From Chryseosolibacter sp966080355 (lineage in GTDB: Bacteria > Bacteroidota > Bacteroidia > Cytophagales > Cyclobacteriaceae), in the NCBI GenBank assembly GCA_966080355.1, contig CBHROW010000039.1, positions 1 to 22,504 on the forward strand: 22,504 nt of DNA. The letters are read 5' to 3'. The notes under the pieces were generated by a model, which was given only the letters and a program-made list of their open reading frames with translations, was not told where the DNA came from and did no database searches. The first letter of the stretch is position 1. Every line of letters starts with the position of its first letter. This document shows, one piece after another, positions 1 through 6,601 of the stretch. The position numbers and the translations under genes are program-made.

Positions 1-1195
1 ACGGAATGCTCTTGATATCGATGACGCTGCTGTCAGCCAGCAGTGTAGCGCGCTTCACTACGTTCTTCAATTCGCGAAGGTTACCATGCCAAACATATTT
101 GCGGAAGACATCCTCGACTTCCGGTGAAAAACGTTTTACATTCTTGCCCAACTCCCGATTGGTTTGCTGCAAAAAGTGGTTCGCAAATACCATGATGTCG
201 TTTACGCGCTCGCGAAGCGGTGGCACGGTGATCGCAAATTCATTAAAGCGGTGATACAGGTCTTCGCGAAACTGTCCGCCACGGGCTGCGTCCCATAATT
301 TTTTATTACTTGCTACGATGATGCGCACATCGAGGTCGATATCTTTTGTACCTCCTACCCTTCGCATTTTCCGCTCTTGCGTCACGCGGAGCAATTGCAC
401 CTGCACGTCATAAGGAAGATTTGCGATCTCATCGAGGAAGATCGTTCCTCCATTGGCGAGTTCGAAGCTTCCGGCTTTTTGTCCGATCGCTCCTGTGAAC
501 GATCCTTTTTCGTGACCGAACAACTCACTGCCGGCAAGTTCGCGCGACAAGGTTCCGCAGTCGATGGCGATGAAGGGTTTATTGCTTCTCCGGCTTCGCC
601 TGTGTATCTCCTGGGCGATCACCTCTTTTCCGCTTCCGCTTTCACCGTAAATGATCACGCTGTAGTTTGTTGGTGCAACGAGGTCGATCTGGTTCAGAAT
701 ATTTTTGAAGTCGGCACTGTCGCCAAAAATATGGCTGGAAGAGTCTCCATACTTCTTGGCATTGAGTACGTTGATCTTTTCTTGCTCCTTGGCGATCAGA
801 TCGGCCTCTGAATTTTCCGAAGGTTTTTCTTCAGAAGTGGCGTTAAGCGCTTTGCGTATCGTCAGAAGGATCTCGTCCGGCAGAAGTGGCTTGGTCACAT
901 AATCCATGGCGCCAAGCTTCATTACTTCCACTGCAGTTTTAATATTGCTGTAACCGGTGATAATAATGACGGGAACATGAGGAAGTTTTTCTTTGATCTT
1001 CTTGAGGATCGAGCTTCCGCTCATGTCTTCGAGCCTGAAATCACAAAGAATGAGATTAGGTTCAACCGTTTCGAGAATTTCCAGTGCTACTCTTCCGGTT
1101 GTCGCTTCAAGTACTTCAAAGCCGTGTTTAGAGAGGAATCGTTTCAAAACAAAACATAAATCCTTATCATCATCAATGATCAGTATTTTTTCCAT
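1..1195 (-). CDS. Sigma-54-dependent response regulator, NtrC family (3' end cut by window edge)
   Basis: This gene encodes an enhancer-binding transcription activator that would use ATP to open sigma-54 promoters after phosphorylation. About 398 residues are visible from the ATG at 1195; the C-terminal DNA-binding domain lies beyond base 1. The receiver domain (about 1-117) has the acidic pocket IIDDD at 6-10, phospho-acceptor D52, T80 and K102. The AAA+ domain follows a linker: Walker A GESGSGKE at 183-190, the sigma-54 contact loop GSFTGA at 230-235, Walker B GGTIFLDE at 248-255, and a later arginine-rich segment LRERVNDI. The usual loop is GAFTGA, so this is a conservative Ala-to-Ser variant. 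The start lies 39 bp after the rpoN stop on the same strand, so the two are probably co-transcribed. No partner histidine kinase is visible beside it. The target genes are unknown. Confidence 0.95.
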   Translation of the reverse strand, partial: MEKILIIDDDKDLCFVLKRFLSKHGFEVLEATTGRVALEILETVEPNLILCDFRLEDMSGSSILKKIKEKLPHVPVIIITGYSNIKTAVEVMKLGAMDYVTKPLLPDEILLTIRKALNATSEEKPSENSEADLIAKEQEKINVLNAKKYGDSSSHIFGDSADFKNILNQIDLVAPTNYSVIIYGESGSGKEVIAQEIHRRSRRSNKPFIAIDCGTLSRELAGSELFGHEKGSFTGAIGQKAGSFELANGGTIFLDEIANLPYDVQVQLLRVTQERKMRRVGGTKDIDLDVRIIVASNKKLWDAARGGQFREDLYHRFNEFAITVPPLRERVNDIMVFANHFLQQTNRELGKNVKRFSPEVEDVFRKYVWHGNLRELKNVVKRATLLADSSVIDIKSIP

Positions 1196-1234
1196 GTGTT
1201 GCTGTTTCTATCGTGTGTTTTAGGTTCAACGTGA

Positions 1235-2644
1235 TTAGGCCAGGAACGCGCGCATTTGTGCTGCCGGAATATGCAGTTGTTCGCGATACTTGGTTACTGT
1301 TCTCCGGGCAATCTCAAAGCCACGCTTGGCCAACACCTTCACCAATTGCTGATCGGAATAAGGACAGGATTTATCTTCTTCGCTAATAACTTCCTGGATG
1401 GTTTTTTGGATCACTTTGTTGCTCACCACTTCGCCTTTGTGATTGGCGATACCTTCTGTGAAAAGTGATTTGAGCAACACGTTACCGAAATGTGTCTGCA
1501 CATATTTGTTACACGTGATCCGGGATACCGTTGAAATGTCTACACCCACCATATCCGCCACGTTTTTGAGAATCATCGGCTTGAGTTTCGTGATGTCGCC
1601 TTCTTCGAAATATTCCGACTGCAAACGAACGATTGCTTCCATTACTTTCAACATGGTGTTCTCACGCTGGCGGATGGCGTTCACGAACCACTCTGCCGCG
1701 TTGAGCTTGCTTTTCAAATATTGCTTGGAGCGGTTGTCGGTGTGACTCTTTTCGGTATCATACACCATTTTCTTCCACGATGAGCTAATGCATAATTTCG
1801 ATGAGCGCTCGCGCGCCAGCGACACGTGCGTACCTTCTTCATCCTGCGAGAGAATAAAATCAGGAAGAATGGTTTCGGTTTGAGTCGTGCTATTTGACGC
1901 TGCCACAGGTTTCAATTTTAATGTGCTCAGTAAATGAAAAATATCCTTGAGGTCGTCTTCGTCAATTTTCAATTCGTTGATGATCTTTTCGAAATTCCGA
2001 TGCATCAGTTCGTGATAGAAATTCTCGAGGATCTTCAGCGCGAGCTTCACGTCCGGGCTTTGCTGCATTCTTCGAAGTTGCAGGCAAAGGCATTCTTTGA
2101 TATTCGCAGTCCCTACGCCAGCGGGTTCAAGTTGCTGGATCACGACAATCAGTTTTTGCACCATTTCGTTTTCCACCCACTTGCTGAACTTCATTGAATA
2201 ATCATCCGCCAGGTTTTCGATGGAGAATTCAAGGAAGCCCTCATCGGTCAGGCTGTCGATGATGAATTCACCAACTTCCACCTCTAGCTCCGTTAAACTT
2301 TGGAGCACAAGCTGATTTTTCAATTCGGTGCGGAAGTCTTCCGCTTCAACGATCGGTTTCTCGATCGGAGCCTGCGTCTGAAAGTGTTGCGCATTCTCGA
2401 GCTTGTAATCGGGAATATCATCGTAACAGTATTCATCGTAATCTTTGTAATCCGATTCCTGAGTCGCGTTGTTGTTGAGCGCGCCATCTTCATCAGCTTT
2501 CTCCTCGATCAACGGATTCTCCTCCAATTCATTCTGTATGCGCTGTTCCAGCTCGACCGTGTTAAGGTGCAACAACTGCAGCATCTGAAGATGTTGGGGA
2601 TGAATCTTCAGCTGTTGTTTTTGAGTCAGGTTTTGGTAAAGCAT
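1235..2644 (-). CDS. rpoN: RNA polymerase sigma-54 factor RpoN
   Basis: The 469-residue product is full length for RpoN, the sigma factor that recognises -24/-12 promoters and needs an AAA+ activator to melt them. Region I (1-48) is Gln/Leu rich (LTQKQQLKIHP) and is the part that contacts activators. Region II (about 49-85) is strongly acidic, with many Asp, Glu and Tyr. The core-binding region follows. The helix-turn-helix is near 361-386 (VADMVGVDISTVSRI), and the diagnostic RpoN box ARRTVTKYRE lies at 446-455, recognising the -24 element. The ATG at 2644 is the natural start because homologues begin with the same MLxQxLxQKQ pattern. The next gene downstream is an NtrC-type activator, which supports a sigma-54 regulatory unit. 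Confidence 0.97.
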   Translation of the reverse strand: MLYQNLTQKQQLKIHPQHLQMLQLLHLNTVELEQRIQNELEENPLIEEKADEDGALNNNATQESDYKDYDEYCYDDIPDYKLENAQHFQTQAPIEKPIVEAEDFRTELKNQLVLQSLTELEVEVGEFIIDSLTDEGFLEFSIENLADDYSMKFSKWVENEMVQKLIVVIQQLEPAGVGTANIKECLCLQLRRMQQSPDVKLALKILENFYHELMHRNFEKIINELKIDEDDLKDIFHLLSTLKLKPVAASNSTTQTETILPDFILSQDEEGTHVSLARERSSKLCISSSWKKMVYDTEKSHTDNRSKQYLKSKLNAAEWFVNAIRQRENTMLKVMEAIVRLQSEYFEEGDITKLKPMILKNVADMVGVDISTVSRITCNKYVQTHFGNVLLKSLFTEGIANHKGEVVSNKVIQKTIQEVISEEDKSCPYSDQQLVKVLAKRGFEIARRTVTKYREQLHIPAAQMRAFLA

Positions 2645-2849
2645 ATTAAGGGCCGGTTAAGTTTTCCACGCTGACCTTTGCAACCTTGACTCCAAATTTT
2701 TCGCTTTCGGCCGATGCGCATTTAACTACTTGACCGTCAGTAAGCTAAATTATTCTGCCAGCCGGCAATTCCTGGGTTTTTATCAGTCGGTGTGGAACCA
2801 TTTCCCGCTTTTCCGCTTATAAATGTATGCCAATTGGGGAACAATTTCT

Positions 2850-2874
2850 ACACGAAAAATCGCATAATTCGTGT
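2850..2874. repeat. Hairpin (7-bp inverted repeat)
   Basis: ACACGAA at 2850-2856 is the exact reverse complement of TTCGTGT at 2868-2874, with an 11-nt loop. Only four T follow on the plus strand, so it is a poor intrinsic terminator, and no plus-strand gene precedes it. Its function is unknown. Confidence 0.5.
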
Positions 2875-2913
2875 GTTTTAAAGGATTTTTTGATCGCTGA
2901 TCGCAAAGCCATA

Positions 2914-2943
2914 AAGCCACTAACGCACGAAGACGCGAAGGAA
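2914..2943 (+). repeat. Dispersed intergenic repeat arm, copy A
   Basis: This is a 30-nt purine-rich arm built on a loose 8-9-nt period around CRCRAAGR, starting AAGCCAC and ending CGAAGGAA. It resembles the arms at 15014-15040, 22066-22095 and 22201-22230. A TTTTTTGAT stretch lies just before it, as it does beside copy B on the other strand. I found no clear inverted partner nearby, so this may be a solo arm or a decayed copy. Confidence 0.6.
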
Positions 2944-3077
2944 CGGTTGAGTGAATTGACGATAGCCCAGATTCCTTTTTGAATCGGGTGGACGAAAAAG
3001 TTATACTGCTGGAGCAAAGGCCAGGATGCCACGCATAAAAAATAACGGAGAGAAAAAAGGTAATGGTCGGGAAGTTC

Positions 3078-3314
3078 TTAAATGTCGCGCTCGGTGTGCG
3101 GGAATGACGGCAGCTGGTTGTTGAACGAAGGCAGATCAATCATGGTGAATGCGATTGAGATCAATCCAAGACACAACACGGAGAATTCTTTCTTCCATTG
3201 TGTAAGATACAACCACGTCAACTCGGTGCCCATCATTGTTCCGGGAAGGAAACATCCGTCAACGACAATCCGCATCATCGATTTCACCACTTGTTTTTTT
3301 TCCTTGGGTTTCAT
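3078..3314 (-). CDS. Small two-helix membrane protein, unrecognised
   Basis: The 78-residue product starts at ATG 3314, which is preceded by a GGAAG ribosome-binding site about 5 nt upstream. An upstream in-frame ATG at 3338 lacks such a site. A charged N-terminus (MKPKEKKQVVK) leads into two hydrophobic stretches, roughly 14-36 and 41-58, and a polar tail, giving the look of a small inner-membrane protein. I do not recognise a family. The gene is divergent from the DUF1328 gene at 3510, and the 195 bp between them contain a 34-bp dyad that could control both. The plus-strand frame over the same bases is less protein-like. Whether this gene is real is only moderately supported. Confidence 0.5.
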   Translation of the reverse strand: MKPKEKKQVVKSMMRIVVDGCFLPGTMMGTELTWLYLTQWKKEFSVLCLGLISIAFTMIDLPSFNNQLPSFPHTERDI

Positions 3315-3454
3315 ACGATCTTCCGTAGTGAAAACCAAGTGCCTGACGCTTGAAGCAGGTTTTCCGTTTCTTTACGGTAACACTGTGTGAAATTATTTTC
3401 CCAGCGATGGCACCCATTTACCAAACCAACTGCTCTAAGCGCTCAAAAACAGAG

Positions 3455-3488
3455 AACCTTGTGGCACACGATTCGTGATCACAAGGTT
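3455..3488. promoter_or_regulatory. 34-bp dyad, likely operator or 5'-leader hairpin upstream of DUF1328 gene
   Basis: AACCTTGTG (3455-3463) and CACAAGGTT (3480-3488) are perfect reverse complements. Between them CACGA (3467-3471) and TCGTG (3473-3477) form an inner perfect arm pair around a single base. Altogether 14 base pairs are symmetric, interrupted by a 3-nt and a 2-nt spacer. The dyad ends 21 bp before the ATG at 3510. No T-run follows, which argues against a terminator. The GTGATCACA at 3475-3483 recurs at 5986-5994 upstream of csbD. A dimeric repressor or CRP/FNR-like site is plausible but not shown. Confidence 0.55.
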
Positions 3489-3509
3489 GTTAACTAAAAT
3501 GCAAGAGTT

Positions 3510-3677
3510 ATGTTACGCTGGACAATAACGTTTTTAGTGATTGCGCTGATTGCCGCAGTCTTTGGTTTTACCGGAATCGCTGCCGGAGCCGCAGAAGTAG
3601 CAAAGATCATTTTCTACATATTCCTTGTGTTCTTTGTGATCTCGCTGATTACGGGCGCTTTCAGGAGAACCGATTGA
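3510..3677 (+). CDS. DUF1328 (YtjA-family) small membrane protein
   Basis: This is a 55-residue protein of two closely spaced hydrophobic helices (about 5-28 and 31-49) ending in the basic tail FRRTD. The opening MLRWTITFLVIALIAAVFGF and the central GIAAGAAEVAKIIFYIF are characteristic of DUF1328, a family of tiny inner-membrane proteins of unknown mechanism that are common in stress-related gene sets. The start at 3510 gives the usual family length. An ATG at 3499 is in another frame. A second family member lies at 5595-5759 on the other strand. The gene converges with the yihY-like gene, and its terminator hairpin overlaps the end of that gene. Confidence 0.9.
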   Translation: MLRWTITFLVIALIAAVFGFTGIAAGAAEVAKIIFYIFLVFFVISLITGAFRRTD

Positions 3678-3706
3678 AGTCGGTCAGTCATGTGGAAAAT
3701 CATGGG

Positions 3707-3737
3707 AAGTGCGGTTCAGGCTGCACTTTCTTTTTTT
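3707..3737 (+). terminator. Intrinsic terminator of the DUF1328 gene, overlapping the convergent yihY-like 3' end
   Basis: AAGTGCGG (3707-3714) pairs with CTGCACTT (3721-3728) through eight pairs including one G-U, around a 6-nt loop. TCTTTTTTT follows on the plus strand. The stem covers the stop codon (3716-3718) and last codons of the convergent gene. Confidence 0.7.
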
Positions 3738-4678
3738 GTATCGTTTTTGGTCGGATCACTTTTCTCAAGCTCCTCTTTTTGCAAATGAAGTTCTTTCACT
3801 TCCTGCTTGATGATAAAAACAGCGGTGTCGTTGGGAACAATTCCAGCTCCGAAATTCAATGTGTAAACTTTCGTGAACTCGGCACCGAAATAAAGAATAA
3901 TAGAAGTATAGTAAACCCATAGCAGAATCAACACGACCGATGCTGCGGCTCCGAACGTAACGCTTACTTGAGATTGTGCGAGATAATAACCAATCAGAAA
4001 CTTGCCAATCATAAAGAGTAAGGCTGTGAAAGCCGCGCCCATATAGGCATCGCGCCACCTCACTTTTGCGTCAGGAAGTATTTTAAAAATGATGGTGAAC
4101 AACACAGAGGTGAGCGCGAACAATAAAATATAATTCACGCCTTGAAATAAAATGATGATGGTGTCCTGAAAGATTCGGACCAATTTCTCATATAACAGAT
4201 CTACCAGGGCGTGCAATGCCAACGACACCATCACAATAAAACCGAAACTCACGATAAGAGAAAACGAGAGCAGGCGATTGAACAATAGCTTGATATAGCT
4301 CTTTTTTGGCTTGGCGCGAATCGACCAGATATAATTTATCGAATCCTGGATTTCTGTGAACACACCGGTAGCACCGATCAGCAATACGATCGCACCAATG
4401 AAGGCGCTGCTGGTATTGTCTTGCGATTCTTGGATGTTGCGAATGATATCTTGTATCTGAAGGGCCGCCTGATTTCCAACCAGACCGTTGATCTGATAAT
4501 AAATCTTTCCTTCTACTGCTTCGCGGCCAAAAAAAATTCCCGCCAGCGAGATCACAATGATCAGGACCGGCCCTAAAGAAAAAATGGTATAGTAAGAGAG
4601 CGAGGCACTCAGCTTCATACCATGGTCATTCAAAAATTCTGTAACAGCCTGGCGCAATACCAGCCAGAATTTACGCAT
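3716..4678 (-). CDS. YihY/BrkB-family integral membrane protein
   Basis: The 320-residue protein has six predicted membrane spans, near 29-50, 91-112, 134-157, 173-200, 210-230 and 238-264, and a charged C-terminal tail rich in Lys, Glu and Asp. Family hallmarks include ALSYYTIF-like LSASLSYYTIFSLGPVLI near 23-40, the GATGVFTEIQDSINYIW segment near 102-118, LPDAKVRWRDA near 201-211 and the late LLWVYYTSIILYFGAEFTKVY. YihY/BrkB proteins are inner-membrane proteins whose substrate is not settled. The ATG at 4678 was chosen because it overlaps the stop of the upstream gene by 8 nt (translational coupling). The longer frame to 4768 would run 98 nt into that gene and adds a basic, non-family extension. 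Confidence 0.93.
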   Translation of the reverse strand: MRKFWLVLRQAVTEFLNDHGMKLSASLSYYTIFSLGPVLIIVISLAGIFFGREAVEGKIYYQINGLVGNQAALQIQDIIRNIQESQDNTSSAFIGAIVLLIGATGVFTEIQDSINYIWSIRAKPKKSYIKLLFNRLLSFSLIVSFGFIVMVSLALHALVDLLYEKLVRIFQDTIIILFQGVNYILLFALTSVLFTIIFKILPDAKVRWRDAYMGAAFTALLFMIGKFLIGYYLAQSQVSVTFGAAASVVLILLWVYYTSIILYFGAEFTKVYTLNFGAGIVPNDTAVFIIKQEVKELHLQKEELEKSDPTKNDTKKESAA

Positions 4679-5042
4679 CCTGTTTGGCGGCTTTGATTTG
4701 TTTTTGGATCTCTTCAACTTGTACAATAAACTTCGAAACATCCGGGGACGCGTAGGCACCGTAACCATCTACAAGGGTACCTTTTGTGCCGTCTTCGGTT
4801 TCGATCACATACAACACCGAGTTGTCGCCTGGATCGGACTCTCCTTCAAAGCGATAGAAGTTCACAATCTTCACCTGGTCGGGTGTATACTCTTTCGACT
4901 CGTTGAATGTTGACAGGCCTGTTTTCGAGACCTGAAAATCTTCCTGGTAGCCTTCTTTTTTCATTTCATTTACGCAGGCTGTGAGTTCTTTCATCCAGCT
5001 CAGCGTTTCAGAAGTTTCGGGTTGTTTCGTATTCATTTGCAT
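4671..5042 (-). CDS. Small soluble protein of the family often labelled 'phosphoribosylpyrophosphate synthetase'
   Basis: This is an acidic protein of about 123 residues without signal peptide or membrane span. Its core motifs, a KKEGYQEDF segment near 28-36, VNFYRFEGESDPGDNSVLYVIETEDGTKGTLVDGYGAY near 60-97, match a Bacteroidota family that I recall being labelled PRPP synthetase in databases. It is far shorter than a true PRPP synthetase (about 310 aa) and has no visible PRPP-binding or ATP-flexible-loop motif, so that name should not be trusted. The start is uncertain: ATG at 5042 or 5036, with a possible GTG at 5075. The stop overlaps the yihY-like start by 8 nt. The gene lies third in the presumed operon that begins at 5759. 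Confidence 0.8.
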   Translation of the reverse strand: MQMNTKQPETSETLSWMKELTACVNEMKKEGYQEDFQVSKTGLSTFNESKEYTPDQVKIVNFYRFEGESDPGDNSVLYVIETEDGTKGTLVDGYGAYASPDVSKFIVQVEEIQKQIKAAKQDA

Positions 5043-5095
5043 GTTTGTAAAGAGCGGCTGCCATCCAACAGCCACCTGGTATTTATCTTATTTTT

Positions 5096-5566
5096 TTATT
5101 TATCGATCGATTCGTGCATGTCCCTGTATCGCTTAACCACATCGTGCGAGCTCTGCAGTCCGCTTTTTTGATCGAGAATAAGCTGACGCAGATCGGCTGG
5201 GATCTCAGCATCTGATTCGAGCGCAAGTTTGTAAGCTTTGAGTGCTGAGTCTTCACCGAACTCGCACAAGCTCAGCACTGATTTGCGATCCCGCGCGCTG
5301 ATGCCCGAGCGTATGTCCATCCAAACGCGGTAGAGTTTCCCTGACTGTGTGGTGTCGGTTGCGGGTTGGCCTCCGAGATTGCGCACCTCGGCTGCAAGCT
5401 CGTTTCCATTTTGAAGGCTCGCGTTCGCCATGTTGGTGAACATCGTTTTGAGATCGATGTCGGAGGGTTTCAGTTCTTCGATAGCCTTATGATATCCTTC
5501 GGTGCGGTCATGATTGATCCGGATCAAATCATTCAATACGCTGATCAATTCTTCGTTTGCTTTCAT
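5096..5566 (-). CDS. PA2169-family four-helix-bundle protein (DUF2383)
   Basis: The 156-residue, mostly helical cytosolic protein resembles the PA2169/DUF2383 family, a ferritin-like four-helix-bundle fold of unknown function that often lies near other stress genes. Visible family features are the opening LISVLNDLIRINHDRTEGYHKAIEEL (about 7-32), LKTMFTNMANAS, ELAAEVRNLGGQPATD (about 57-72) and the later ISARDRKSVLSLCEFGEDSALKAYKLAL with an LILDQ segment near 129. The start ATG at 5566 is preceded by GAAAGATAAG. It lies 28 bp after the second DUF1328 gene and 53 bp before the next gene, consistent with one operon. Confidence 0.9.
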   Translation of the reverse strand: MKANEELISVLNDLIRINHDRTEGYHKAIEELKPSDIDLKTMFTNMANASLQNGNELAAEVRNLGGQPATDTTQSGKLYRVWMDIRSGISARDRKSVLSLCEFGEDSALKAYKLALESDAEIPADLRQLILDQKSGLQSSHDVVKRYRDMHESIDK

Positions 5567-5594
5567 AACTTATCTTTCTTTAGGTTAAAAATTT

Positions 5595-5759
5595 TCAAAG
5601 TCTCCGTTGCGGCAGAACAAAAAGACTGAGAACGAACAACGCACAGGTTATAAAGAAAACGACCTTTACGATCATGGCAGCGGTCTGCTCAAGGTCTCCG
5701 AAACCAAAAATCCCGGCTATAGCCGCGAGGACAAAAAGAGTCACAGTAAAACGTAACAT
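5595..5759 (-). CDS. DUF1328-like small membrane protein, second copy
   Basis: The 54-residue protein starts MLRFTVTLFVLAAIAGIFGF and continues into a second helix, AAMIVKVVFFITCALFVLSLFV, ending PQRRL. It mirrors the protein at 3510-3677 in length, helix spacing and basic tail, but has Asp-Leu-Glu-Gln in the turn instead of Ala/Gly. I place it in DUF1328 by this similarity. It appears to be the first gene of a minus-strand operon (DUF1328, DUF2383, 'PRPP'-like, YihY-like). The gene lies divergent from csbD across about 250 bp. Confidence 0.82.
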   Translation of the reverse strand: MLRFTVTLFVLAAIAGIFGFGDLEQTAAMIVKVVFFITCALFVLSLFVLPQRRL

Positions 5760-6012
5760 ACACACACATCGATTTCCACCGTTGATGCAGAAAACCTTAT
5801 GCCTGATGAAAGTTCGCAGCGCGAAAGCAACGCGTGGAAGAGTGACTGCGAAACAGCTTTAAAGTGACCGTTCCTCCACAGATTGGGGAAATTTAACCCC
5901 GATATCGGCACCTAATAGGCCCAGGAAAGGCCAAAAAGCGGTTTAAAAAAGCCGATTAAAATCTGGCACGACTTTTAAAGTTATTGTGATCACATGATTT
6001 AAATTTCCCGCC
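5760..6012. promoter_or_regulatory. Divergent intergenic region between the DUF1328 operon and csbD, with TGTGATCACA palindrome
   Basis: The region separates two diverging transcription units and so should hold both promoters. The clearest element is a perfect 10-bp palindrome TGTGATCACA at 5985-5994, ending 18 bp before the csbD start. Nine of its bases recur in the dyad at 3455-3488 upstream of the other DUF1328 gene. TGGCACGACTTTTAAA at 5964-5979 looks like a sigma-54 -24 element but lacks the obligatory -12 GC, so I do not call it. A reading frame on the plus strand (5674-5862) is a shadow of the DUF1328 gene. Confidence 0.5.
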
Positions 6013-6198
6013 ATGTATAAGCTTGATGTGACCAGTCGCTGGAATTTTGTCAAGGGAATACTCAAGCAGCGATACAACATGTTGACGGACGATGATCTGT
6101 CATTTCGCTGCGGACGGGAAGGTGAATTGATCGGAAGACTGCAGTCCAAATTGGGTAAAAGTCGAGCCGATATCATGAGGATGCTTGGTGAGGTGTGA
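6013..6198 (+). CDS. CsbD-like stress protein
   Basis: The 61-residue soluble protein shows the CsbD pattern: RWNFVKGILKQRY near 9-21, LTDDDLSFRCGREGELIGRLQSKLGKSRADI near 24-54. CsbD-like proteins are small, hydrophilic and usually induced by general or phosphate-starvation stress; their molecular role is unknown. Bacteroidota members typically carry this W-x-x-x-KGxLKQ-x-Y...LTDDDL...GxxxELxGRLQ arrangement. The stop is one base before the ATG of the next small ORF, so the two are probably translated together. Confidence 0.85.
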   Translation: MYKLDVTSRWNFVKGILKQRYNMLTDDDLSFRCGREGELIGRLQSKLGKSRADIMRMLGEV

Positions 6199-6199
6199 T

Positions 6200-6355
6200 A
6201 TGAAAACGTTCTTTCGGGTTCTGGTAATTGTCTGTCTTACGGTTCTGTTATTTGAATTGAATAAAGCAACCGGAAAAGAAAAGCCGAAGGAAGCGCAATC
6301 GACATCCAAGTATGCAATAGGTTACACGGAGTTGTTACTCCAAAAAGATATCTAA
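6200..6355 (+). CDS. 51-residue signal-anchored miniprotein coupled to csbD
   Basis: The frame begins one base after the csbD stop and ends 58 bp before a strong terminator. Residues 1-19 (MKTFFRVLVIVCLTVLLFE) form a basic-then-hydrophobic segment typical of a signal anchor or uncleaved signal peptide. The remainder is Lys/Glu/Ser rich and would lie in the periplasm. I do not recognise a family. The tight coupling and the terminator placement suggest that it is a real gene co-expressed with csbD. Confidence 0.65.
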   Translation: MKTFFRVLVIVCLTVLLFELNKATGKEKPKEAQSTSKYAIGYTELLLQKDI

Positions 6356-6413
6356 TCACAATTATTGTAAAGTAATTGTTCGAATAGTCAGATTTTAGCT
6401 AGTGGGGTTTAAA

Positions 6414-6446
6414 AGTCGTTACCGTCCTGGTAGCGGCTTTTTTTTT
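6414..6446 (+). terminator. Intrinsic terminator of the csbD unit
   Basis: AGTCGTTACC (6414-6423) pairs with GGTAGCGGCT (6429-6438) as a 10-bp stem with two G-U pairs around a 5-nt loop, running into nine T (6438-6446). Confidence 0.85.
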
Positions 6447-6601
6447 GTACCGACAAAAACGAAGGAAAGCTCGTACCAAGCCGAAGGTATACTGCGACAT
6501 CACAAAGCTTCCAATCACGTGCTACCCGGTTGCGTTGCCTGCTTTCCGATATTCCATTGAGTGCACTGGCAATGCGTTTGATTGATACACGCTTCAGAAT
6601 C

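Larger units (their letters stand above)
2645..3077. other. Intergenic region upstream of rpoN without a convincing gene
   Basis: About 430 bp separate rpoN from the next small membrane protein gene. Open frames exist on the minus strand, but their translations are Ser/Arg/His rich, have no family resemblance and overlap the repeat arm at 2914-2943. The region also holds a hairpin at 2850-2874. An A/T-rich segment near 2746-2753 reads TAATTTAG on the minus strand and resembles a Bacteroidota -7 element, but no matching -33 TTTG stands at the usual distance. I therefore do not call an rpoN promoter. Confidence 0.6.

Noticed and set aside
2783..3139. 118-residue minus-strand frame upstream of rpoN
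   Set aside because: The translation is Ser/Arg/His rich, covers a repeat arm and a hairpin, overlaps a better frame at 3078-3314, and resembles no family.
3082..3390. 102-residue plus-strand frame
   Set aside because: It mirrors the minus-strand 78-residue frame, which has a ribosome-binding site and hydrophobic segments; this one has neither.
3421..3445. Stretch resembling the D-arm of a tRNA on the minus strand
   Set aside because: No acceptor stem, anticodon arm or T-arm can be drawn around it.
5674..5862. 62-residue plus-strand frame, Lys/Arg/Thr rich
   Set aside because: It is the mirror of the DUF1328 gene at 5595-5759 plus its leader.
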